This document shows, in pieces, positions 12,701-24,700 of a DNA stretch of 64,000 nt (its first letter is position 1; every line of letters starts with the position of its first letter). The stretch is taken from NCBI GenBank assembly GCA_963576735.1, contig OY755182.1, forward strand, positions 6,882,001-6,946,000. The letters run 5' to 3'. The notes below the pieces were generated by a model. That model was not told where the DNA came from. It saw only the letters and a program-made list of their open reading frames with translations, and did not search any database. Position numbers and translations under genes: made by a program. Source of the stretch: Bedellia somnulentella (lineage: Eukaryota; Arthropoda; Insecta; Lepidoptera; Bedelliidae).

Positions 12701-15700
12701 TGTACTACAATTTTATAGAACACATTATTATCTAAAAAAAATGCCCCCACAGCATATCTCTAACTATTATAGTTATCTCACAACAAGCGTCATTATATGA
12801 AATTATTTAAAAATTAAATTAAAATCCTGCTTTAGAAAAGGCTCTTTATTTGTACCTATCTAATCCTTATAAAAAAACGTATATATTATTTCAGACTACT
12901 TCAATACCCTTATGTTACTTTTTGAATTATTCGATTCGAACATTCCATTCGAAAGTTATCTCGAATTAAAAAAATAGATAAAACTCCGCTCGATTAGCTA
13001 TGCATAGTAAGTTGTTGCAGGCGTCACGAAGGGGTACGGGAGGCTGCTTATCAAAGAGTTAAAGCAAAATTTAATTGTAGCGACTATTATCACTGGCCCA
13101 GCAGCCGGTCAATTAGCTCATATACCGAGGATACCGATGATCCCTACTGATCTGCCAATTCCATTTAAACGGCTACAATTTCCGGTTAAAACATCTTTTG
13201 CTTTAACAATTAATAAGTCCCAAGGCCAAACCTTCAAATTAGTAGGGTTTGACCTGCGAAAGAATTGTTTTACTCACGGTCAACTGTACGTTGGCCTGTC
13301 GCGGGTGGGAGCCCCTGAACATCAATTTATTTTGCTGCCCCAAAATACAACAACGTCGAATATTGCTAACAGGGAAGCTCTAACTCTATAAATTGAATGG
13401 CTTTTGATGTAATTACTCATTATGAAAAATAAAAAATAAAAAAAATATATCTAAATATAAATACAAAAAAATATAACATACATACATACATATACTCACG
13501 GCTATAAATCCCTAGAAGGGGTAGCCAGAGCTAAGGAATCAGAAATTCCTCAGCCACTTTTGGAAGTTGTGTGGGGAAAAGATGGTGAAATAAAGGTTGT
13601 TGGTGATGGGTCTCCAACCGCATCGCCCAAAAATGCCTCAAAAGCCCCAAAACCGTTAGTCGCCTCTTACGTACACCCACCGGAAGAAATGGGGTAGTGC
13701 TATTCTAAGCCGACTCTACACAGCAAAAAAATATAACATAGCTTAAAACTTAAAAAAAAAATATTAAAATAATAATACATGTAATAAAATAAAAAACAAA
13801 ATGTTAATGATAATTTATGCCCGAGCGAAGCCGGGACGGGCTGCTAGTACGAGTATAAAGGTTAAATGAGTGACCGAATACCTGTAGAGCTAGATAATGA
13901 GTAGGATTTTCCTTAAATGTGTACAGCCCACGTGTCTACCTGCCCTGATAAGATTGCGAACAATTTGATAACATTGTTCATCTATTCCGCACTGATATTT
14001 TTAGGAACATTGCCACGCTGAAATCTTCTCGCCGCTACAGCGTTATGAGTTTTTTACTGCATACTTAGCCTTTGTTTACTTGAAGCGTATTACTACTTTG
14101 TTCATATGTTCCGTTTTATGTATTCCAACGTTTATAAGCCACTTTGGCAAATATTATTAAAATATGGGTTGTGGATGTAGTAGAAGCATAGCTTAACAGT
14201 TTTACACTTAATCGCTTCTCACGATTCTCACTGAGAGAAATACGACAACGTTTCCTTCGTATACAGCTCTTAAAATTAAATCAGACTATTAAACATCCAT
14301 AAAAAAGATTTTAAGACAGTACACCGATCACTAAAAGAACTTTGAAAGCGCCGCCTGTTCAATATCATTATTTAGTGATTTATAATGGATGCTACCAGCT
14401 CGACGTCTGACTGATGACTATGTGATGTCATGTGACCAACCAGTGTCGTAATCTTAACAAAGTTTGATCAAATGAGCTCGCCATACTAGGTCATACTGGA
14501 CGGTCGCTGCAATGAATTGCGACTGACATACTATAAAGCTTTATAGTTCATTTTTTTACTTTGATTTTTTATTGGTCTTTCTCTTAAAACATTTATTATA
14601 ATACCGTCTCATTTATATGAACTTCGATGAATACATGCAATTTATTGTTAAAGCAATAAAGCTAGACAGGCAGGAGGGAATTTTGCCTTCTCCTGAAAGC
14701 TATTCACTTTTTATATAGATATAACATCACGCCTAAATATTTTGATAAAGATAGCCGTGTAGTGTCGGCTTAGAATAACACTACCCCATTTCTACCCGTG
14801 GGTGATCGTAAAAGGCGACTAAGGGTATAGGGGCTTTGAAGTAATTTTTGGGCGATGTGGTTGGAGACCCGTCACCAACAATTATTTATTATTGCTATCT
14901 TTTCCCCACTCAACTTCCAAAAGTGGCTGAGGAATTTCTTATTCCAAAGCTCTGGCTACCCCGTTAAGGGATTTATAGCCGTGAGTATATGTATTTGCTG
15001 TGTAGTGCCGGCTTAGAATAACACTACCCCATTTCTACCCGTGGGTGATCGTAAGAGGCGACTAAGGGTATAGGGGCTTTTCAAGTGTTTTTTGGGCGAT
15101 GTGGTTGGAGACCCGTCACCAAAAACATTTTTATTACCATCTTTTCCCCACTCAACTTCCAAAAGTGGCTGAGGAATTTCTCATTCCAAAGCTCTGGCTA
15201 CCCCGTCTAGGGAATTATAGCCGTGAGTCTATGTATGTATAGCCTCTCTCTGCATGTCATGATCTTGCATCTCTCGTTTCTCATAGACTTTCAGTTCACG
15301 ACTATGCATCTTAAAACAGAGGAGTTGTTTAATTACTCTTCGATCTCTGTAAACTACTACTCGTCGTTTAGATTTACTCAATTTGTTGCTTAAAAAAGAG
15401 ATTACTTTATGCATCCCTTTTGTTACTTAAATATTCGTATGTGTGCTACATAATAAACCCATCTGTTACTCTGTATCTAGACAATTGTGTTGATAGACTC
15501 ATTTGAATGAACGAATTGTGCGCTTCTGGTTTGAGGTCTAATTGATGTTTCATGATTGTAATAGGTGTATTATTAGCGAGTCGTGTTTCGCATTAATTGA
15601 GACTGACTGTTCAACTTATACCACAGAGGAGACGTATTTATATGAGTCTTTTATTTGAGAAGAGCTTGTTATGTTTAATTTTATAGTGGTTCATTATCTT

Positions 15701-18700
15701 CACTGCGACAATAAAAGAAATTTAAGTAACACTAAGTATGAAAATATTTATTGGAGCTACGAAGCTTAGACAGGTTACAAGAATCCATACATCCATCCAT
15801 CCTTCAAATTGCCGATCCATATTCCCTGCCTAGCTGCCTTCCCATATGGCATGTGTATATGTATATATATGTGTATTTTATTCCACTTCAGTAGCTAATA
15901 TCTAAGTAGTATATGTTCAAATATCTTTTTCATTATTACTATTCTCTAGTTATATTTTAAAGGTTTATATGTTCAAATATCTTTATTAGTGTATGCGTAC
16001 GCGACAAAATAGGAAATAAATTATGATTTTTTCCGATGTACGAAAGTTTAACATGTATAAAGCATTTAGTAGCACAAATTATGGCACAAACATGTAGGTA
16101 AAACAAAAACATACAATCTGACATGAATCTGGAAGTACTATATGTAACTTGTGTAAATATTTCTCACTGATAACGCTGTCATAATGCGGATATGGTTGTT
16201 GAATCACCAGGTGTTCTCATGACCAGGTTGCTTGGACAGTCAAAATCAATTATATTCATGTCTTTTATTCCTAGAGGAGGAGGCAAAGAATATCGATCGT
16301 CACTTAGCATGATCCTGACCAATATCTCTTGCTTTCCTTTCAAGCACCATGCGTGTCTGTTCTCTACTAAAAAGACCATCCATATTGCTTCATCATCATC
16401 ATCATCATCATTCATCCGCTCCATGAGCCTAAACCACCTTATGATTCCTTTTTCTGTCTTGTACATAACGTCACCTTTTATATCTTGCTATCATCTTATC
16501 TTCATAAATTATGATGTGTCATGATTTGTGTATTCAATGCTTTGATAATTCTTCCTGAGATCAGAGTCATACATTTTCACTTGATGTTTTGTTGTTTTTT
16601 TTATATGCATCAGGATAATGAAAAGCTGACAAAGTCCTAAGCATCCATAAATATGTTGTATTTATAGCGCTCCCGCAGAAAGTAAATATAGAGGTCTACA
16701 ACTACATAGCGTCTAGGATGTATATCTGTTAACTGTTGGCAGAGGTACATTTTTTTGATTAAAACAACATTTTTTCCATAGAACTAGTATTAAGCTATTC
16801 TAACTCCCGTATACTCACACGTATATCTATTCCAGGGTTGGATATGCGTGTGGCAGTGCCAGACGGCGACGCCGACGCACCACCTCGCGTTCTCCCCGGA
16901 CGGGGTGTTGTTCGCCACGTCCGGGGTCAACGACCGGCTCGTCAAGATTTGGTATCAGAATAAAGGTAGGAAACTTTTGTATCTTCGTCAGTAGTCTAAT
17001 GCCTTATTAGCGTGCTGAAAATAGGTGTCAAAATAATTTGACTAGTTATAAGAATACTGATATTAAGCTTCTAAAAAATATCATAGAGTTTAACTAAAAA
17101 AATGACTTTTGTATGCTATTAACTTCACATTATACAACTACCCACATCAGACATCTTCGACAGAATAATTAGAGAATTAATATATTGTTTATTTCAGTAC
17201 TTCTTCAAATGCAAACGGAACACACGCCAGAGTTTAACTACACCTTCATTTACATTGCGCACCCCCGAGCTATCACCCATCTGTCTTGGAGGAAGACCAG
17301 CAAATATATGCCCAAGTATGACTAGCTAGATTTAACACTGTTTGTGAAGTTGATCGAATGTTTTGTTTGATAGTTATATCCACATTATTAGGAGCCCCAC
17401 AAGTAATTTAAATCGAAATTGTAAAATCCAGTTCAAAAGATTAGAAGTTAGTCTTTCCATTAACTACACCGATTTAAATTCCTTATTAAACCTTACCAGA
17501 GCACTGTGGAAAAAGGTAGAACAAGAGCATATCGAAAATACTTTTTACGAATATCATAATTTGTCTAATATGGTTATTTTATTAGGTTCTCTAATAATTG
17601 TTATATAATATTCATTACGTTTTTTCACAAAATTGCACAAAATTACATTATTTTTCATGTGTAGAAAGTATATACAACACAGGAGTACCAAACTTATATC
17701 TTTATGTACACGTATTTCAAAACCATATTGTGAAAGAAATATTTGGTACAGATATGCAGTATCATACATTTTTGGAAAGGTTGTTTCATGTTTATTACAA
17801 TACATGTCTTTGATTTCTAAAAAAGCGACAAATGTTTCAGTAGGTACTTAAAAAGTGACATACCATATTTTTCACTGATTTATTTTTTTCTTCGAAGGTT
17901 TTCATTATTACCCACGTCTCCCCACGCGCTACATTTTGTGTTAATTGATAGTCTAACTATTCTTTAACACAAGAAAAAAAAATCAGCTGCGGATGTTTGC
18001 GGTTTTGGAAAATATCAGCAAGAATGTTATAAAGGACGGAACAGAAAATCGGTATATTTTGCGGTTTACCACCGTTCAAAATTAATTAATATTCATTGAT
18101 AACGAGGGTATATTATCAAGTTTGCACTCATTTTGCGAAAGAATAAAAAAAAAATAAAAAAAATTTTTTTTTTTTTAGAAATTATACATTATTTGAATAT
18201 CTACACCTTACTGCATATATGTACCAAATTTCATCACTTTAGGACAAAAACTCATGAAGTTATATATTTTCGATCCGATACCGACCTGTCCTGCCCACAG
18301 TGCAGAGGCAGGGTAGGCACGGTAGTGACGTCATGCGTAGGAAATACCTATCGAGTGTAGGCCGAGACTTCCCTACCAGAGGACGAACGGGGTGACAGTG
18401 TTACTGCGCACTCCATCAGTCCACAGTGATCCTGCCTAAAATCTCTAAACTCATGCAATATTAAGCCCTCTTTAAATATCCTTTTGGCACTCATCTAGAG
18501 TCATGCTGATTAAAATCCATCAAACCACACTATATAAAACCTTCTTTTAACTACTCAGGGGAAGTGTAGGCAACGTGCTAGTGACGTCATGCGTAGACAA
18601 CATCTGTCGCGTGTGGGCTGAGACTTTGCTACCCGAAGACGAATGGGGAGGCAGTGTAACAGCGCACTCGAGATCGCCCCCGAGAAGACATCGCGCCACG

Positions 18701-21700
18701 CATAGACATAAACATCGGTTTATGCAACGGTTGAAGCATATGAAGTAAGTTGACTTTGAATTTTCGTTTTATATTATTTAGAAAAAATACAAGAATAATA
18801 TCGTCAATAGGTGTTCATTGTTGGACATAGGCCTTCCGAAAATCGTGCCCAATTGCGCTGAGCGTACCAGGACAGTTACCGGTGTGTGCGGCGAATAAAA
18901 TGTATTTAGTTTGTTGACATGTTGTGCTACAAGTAGAGAAATATAGTGATTTGTAAGTCATCATGAATTATACGTAAATGTAAATTAAAAACTCGTTATA
19001 TAATCTTCTATTTTATGCATTATTATGGAAAGATACTGACAGTTGAAAATCTCATGGCACGTTTTGAATGTACCATTGCCAACCCTCAGTGGTTCATAAG
19101 TTATATAGCAAGAAAAGTATAAAGACTAAAATTTCCTTATTAAAAGTATTAAGCACAATTTAGCTGATAGTAGTAAATGCCTGCAAGTGGCGGCGGTTGA
19201 GTGGTGTGTTGTGTATCAGGACATGTTTCCACATCAGACGGCACGCGCAGTCGTCGCGCACGCCGGCCGCGCCGCTGCCCACGCTGCCGTCCACGTACAG
19301 CGCGCACGACTTCCACGGCGCGCACCACGTCACCTCCTACACGGGCGGTGAGTACACCCACTACACTATTAGACATGTTTCCACATCAGACCGCGCCGCT
19401 GCCCACGCTGCCGTCCACGTACAGCGCGCACGACTTCCACGGCGCGCACCACGTCACCTCCTACACGGGCGGTGAGTACACCCACTACACTATTAGACAT
19501 GTTTCCACATCAGACCGCGCCGCTGCCCACGCTGCCGTCCACGTACAGCGCGCACGACTTCCACGGCGCGCACCACGTCACCTCCTACACGGGCGGTGAG
19601 TACACCCACTACACTATTAGACATGTTTCCACATCAGACCGCGCCGCTGCCCACGCTGCCGTCCACGTACAGCGCGCACGACTTCCACGGCGCGCACCAC
19701 GTCACCTCCTACACGGGCGGTGAGTACACCCACTACACTATTAGACATGTTTCCACATCAGACCGCGCCGCTGCCCACGCTGCCGTCCACGTACAGCGCG
19801 CACGACTTCCACGGCGCGCACCACGTCACCTCCTACACGGGCGGTGAGTACACCCACTACACTATTAGACATGTTTCCACATCAGACCGCGCCGCTGCCC
19901 ACGCTGCCGTCCACGTACAGTGCGCACGACTTCCACGGCGCGCACCACGTCACCTCCTACACGGGCGGTGAGTACACCCACTACACTATTAGACATGTTT
20001 CCACATCAGACCGCGCCGCTGCCCACGCTGCCGTCCACGTACAGCGCGCACGACTTCCACGGCGCGCACCACGTCACCTCCTACACGGGCGGTGAGTACA
20101 CCCACTACACTATTAGACATGTTTCCACATCAGACCGCGCCGCTGCCCACGCTGCCGTCCACGTACAGCGCGCACGACTTCCACGGCGCGCACCACGTCA
20201 CCTCCTACACGGGCGGTGAGTACACCCACTACACTATTAGACATGTTTCCACATCAGACCGCGCCGCTGCCCACGCTGCCGTCCACGTACAGCGCGCACG
20301 ACTTCCACGGCGCGCACCACGTCACCTCCTACACGGGCGGTGAGTACACCCACTACACTATTAGACATGTTTCCACATCAGACCGCGCCGCTGCCCACGC
20401 TGCCGTCCACGTACAGCGCGCACGACTTCCACGGCGCGCACCACGTCACCTCCTACACGGGCGGTGAGTACACCCACTACACTATTAGACATGTTTCCAC
20501 ATCAGACCGCGCCGCTGCCCACGCTGCCGTCCACGTACAGCGCGCACGACTTCCACGGCGCGCACCACGTCACCTCCTACACGGGCGGTGAGTACACCCA
20601 CTACACTATTAGACATGTTTCCACATCAGACCGCGCCGCTGCCCACGCTGCCGTCCACGTACAGCGCGCACGACTTCCACGGCGCGCACCACGTCACCTC
20701 CTACACGGGCGGTGAGTACACCCACTACACTATTAGACATGTTTCCACATCAGACCGCGCCGCTGCCCACGCTGCCGTCCACGTACAGTGCGCACGACTT
20801 CCACGGCGCGCACCACGTCACCTCCTACACGGGCGGTGAGTACACCCACTACACTATTAGACATGTTTCCACATCAGACCGCGCCGCTGCCCACGCTGCC
20901 GTCCACGTACAGCGCGCACGACTTCCACGGCGCGCACCACGTCACCTCCTACACGGGCGGTGAGTACACCCACTACACTATTAGACATGTTTCCACATCA
21001 GACCGCGCCGCTGCCCACGCTGCCGTCCACGTACAGCGCGCACGACTTCCACGGCGCGCACCACGTCACCTCCTACACGGGCGGTGAGTACACCCACTAC
21101 ACTATTAGACATGTTTCCACATCAGACCGCGCCGCTGCCCACGCTGCCGTCCACGTACAGCGCGCACGACTTCCACGGCGCGCACCACGTCACCTCCTAC
21201 ACGGGCGGTGAGTACACCCACTACACTATTAGACATGTTTCCACATCAGACCGCGCCGCTGCCCACGCTGCCGTCCACGTACAGCGCGCACGACTTCCAC
21301 GGCGCGCACCACGTCACCTCCTACACGGGCGGTGAGTACACCCACTACACTATTAGACATGTTTCCACATCAGACCGCGCCGCTGCCCACGCTGCCGTCC
21401 ACGTACAGCGCGCACGACTTCCACGGCGCGCACCACGTCACCTCCTACACAGGCGGTGAGTACACACACGTACGAATAACTTGTACCTAGCCATGTGGGT
21501 TTCCTCACGATGTTTTCCCTCACCTTTAACAACCATGAAAAACCTCGAATATGACTTTTAGAAAAGACAAATTGGTGTAGGCCCGACCCGGGTTTTGAAC
21601 TCAGGCCCATTTGTTTTCGGGCGGGTGTACTACTCATTGGACTATCATGTCGTACCCATTGGACTATCATGCTGTCGTTTATATAAGTCTTACTTGTTTA

Positions 21701-24700
21701 GTGTCAGAAGAAAAAATATATGGCTCAGAATAGCCATTTCTTTTCGCGGGTATTGTAAAAGGCGAATTAGGGTTTCAGAGCTATTTAAGTAATTTATTTA
21801 CTCAACTTCCAAAAGTAGCTGAAGAATTTCTAATACTTAAACTTTGGCTACCCCTTTTAGGGTTTATAGCCGTGCATCTTTTTATGTATGTAATATCTTA
21901 GTCAAAACCGAGCGCTTCCCTGTGACTTTTTATTTGATTTGATTCCCCTTGATTACAGCGACCTATGTGATTAATTGGTCGCTGATTCAAATATTAACGC
22001 ACCCAATGTGAAAATAAGATTAATTTACAACAATTTAAAATGTACTGATTTGTTTAGAATAGTTCGAAGTTTATTTTAAGAGAGGGTATTGTTTAATTAC
22101 CATGAAATAGTGATACATTTGTTACTTTCCTGTAGGTCTTCATTTCCACCTGTCAGCGTCAATAAATGCGGAAACAGATATACCACTGGTACCCTCTTTA
22201 TCTGGCGGAGGGCGGTTCATACTACATTGGTTGCATAACAAAGAAATGCATTTCACCAGTCAAGCGGAGGCCATATTACACGATCTCACCAAAAAGGTAA
22301 ACTATACAAACATTATCTTGTGTGTGTTTTCCAGAGAAAGATATTTTTACATTCAAATGCCATGTTGTGTTAAACTAATTAAACTCGTGTGTACTATATG
22401 TAAAGAAAAATATGCCTCTGTTTTTTGTCTTTCTTTAATAAATATTTTTAGCATACAAGACCATTGCAGCGTTTTAATAGCGTAAAAAACCAATGCCGAA
22501 ACACTTTTGGATTTCCATAATTTGCTTGTCAATTTGCGTTTCGTCATAATAACATGTGCATCAATAAAATATAAGATTAAATTTAATAAATGAAATTGGT
22601 TTCAGATTTTGGACAAAGAAGAGTCTGATGAAATCGGCTCGGGTTCAGAACACACACATAATGAAGGTGAACATGAAAGTAGGTTACCATTTTTTTCACT
22701 TTAATAAACATATTCATAAATTACTGCTGTTGTAGGTAAACTATGGCGGCTTTTAGTAACAAAGATGTATAAGTAATTCGTTGAGTATCCATAAGAAATG
22801 CTTATTTGTATCTAACGTTATAATTTCTGCTATTAGGCTTCGTAAATATTTAGTCAACGAAGTAAAATTACGCGGCTTTTTAATACATCGGGTTAATAGC
22901 AAATAATTGTAAATTAATCTAAAACCTTAAAAGGTTTGATGCCAGGAGTAATTAATTATCTGCTATTAAAGTAGTTTTTAAAACTTGAAACATATACTTT
23001 TAATATACGTTTAAATTATAACAATGAGCGTAACATCATCAAATTGTATATTTCTGCCAGGTTGGCAAAAAATACGAAGCAGTAAAAAATATAGTTAATA
23101 ATATTTCGAATGCCTCTTCCAATTAAGGCAATAATTGCTATAATGCAGTAAATAAGAGATTCAACCGTCACATGAATCTAATAATAAACCATAACAAGGT
23201 CTCAGTACAAGGTATATACGTAGTAAATTTGGTCATTAGTTTCATGCTGAGCCTTTTATGTAATATTTGTGTATGATTTCCATAGTGGTAAATCCATTGC
23301 TTATTTCATGCTGCTATTAGGACCTAGGCGAGCGAGTCATCAGTTAATTAAAACGCAATCTGAGGACACTAGCAATAGTGACGAGCATCAACCAGGTACT
23401 GTAATATTTGTTTGAGGAAAGTTATATCATTGTAGGAAAAATAATAATTCTACTCTGACGGTCAACTCTTCACATCGAAAACGATAATAGGCATACCTAT
23501 CTCTTCTCTTCTAACCCCTATTAAAACGTATTTCTGTCTTGCTGACACGAAACGAATATTCGTATTTTGACATTTCTCCTATATGAGAATACATACAATA
23601 TTAGAAGAATCCAACGATACCTGCGTAGTTGTCTTTGGATTCATCGACTCGAAAGCGACAATATTAATATTGTTCTATACATTTCAAAATGTCAAAATGG
23701 TGCGAGCGAGACAGAAATAAATGTTAATATGGGTAGAAGAGGATCGTATTCTAATTATCGTTCTCGGCGTGAAAAGTAGACCTTTTGCAGCTCAGGCTAC
23801 CCTTTTTTGGGATATATGGCCGTGAGTATATGTATACATGTGAAAAATATTGAGAGGAAGCTTTTTTGGAATTCCAAATTTTAATACTATTTTAACAAAA
23901 ACTACTGCTAGTTAATATCTAATTTCGGCTCACAATAACTTGCTGTGGCAAGTTACAAGGCTACTAAACGACTGAAACTCATCACCAAGACAAGACAAGG
24001 TTAGACAAAGTTATAGACAAGGTTAAAACTAAATTAGGTTAATTAAGGAAAATCCTACTCAATACAAATAATTAACTACCAACCACATGGTATCACAGGT
24101 AGCGTGAACCACAGCCACCCAACTCTGTCGAACACCACCTCCATAAACTCCATAGCGACCGACGTGACTTGCACTCATCTGCCAGATTCGCTGGACGCTA
24201 AAATTGAAGTGCTTTTGAGGGATTGGCATCAGAGTCCTGATTTACTGTTCTCTATTCATCCTGTTGATGGCAGTTTTCTTATTTGGTGAGTTGATTTCCT
24301 TAGTAATATCATCTAAAAACATACTAACACGGTGATGCACAAATATGTCTGAGATTATATAGATCAGGGGTTAAAACATTTTATTACATATGAGCTAAGA
24401 TATGCGAAAAACATTGTTAAGACTTGGTATAACTTGTACTATTAATCTTAGTAAGTTGAAGTAAATGAATTTTCCCAATTAGATATATATTTTTATATAA
24501 AAATTATGCCCAAAATCACAAGGTTCTATGTGTACAAAGTTGGCAGGCCTTTGATATACCTGTTCAAATGACAGCAAGAGCGGAATTGATTTAAAGTCCC
24601 ACTAGTGCCAAGTCATAGTCATAACTTTGTTGGAGGTTAAGGAAACACCGATCTTTTATAATTGTAGTATTTGTTCAAAATAAGATACTTGCTGCTACTG

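Larger units (their letters stand above)
12421..13854 (+). mobile_element. Helitron relic, internally deleted
   Basis: The left end TCTATACCAATATTATAAAG and the following (TTTG)n run resemble insect Helitron 5' ends. The right end CCGAGCGAAGCCGGGACGGG followed by CTGCTAGT resembles the Helitron 3' hairpin and CTAG terminus. Inside are a helicase remnant and a nested family-A insertion at 13473-13728. Helitrons move by rolling-circle replication. This copy lacks most of Rep/helicase and cannot be autonomous. Confidence 0.8.

Noticed and set aside
16192..16524. 110-codon plus-strand frame
   Set aside because: It is the antisense of a decayed LINE tail with an ATC run.
19348..21471. CRISPR-like repeat array
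   Set aside because: There are no variable spacers, the repeat derives from exon 7, and the genome is eukaryotic.
19149..21670. Many short frames through the exon 7 array on both strands, some starting at GTG of the donor
   Set aside because: They arise because the unit is 124 bp (1 mod 3). None begins with a credible start, and the spliced host-gene frame explains the coding signal.
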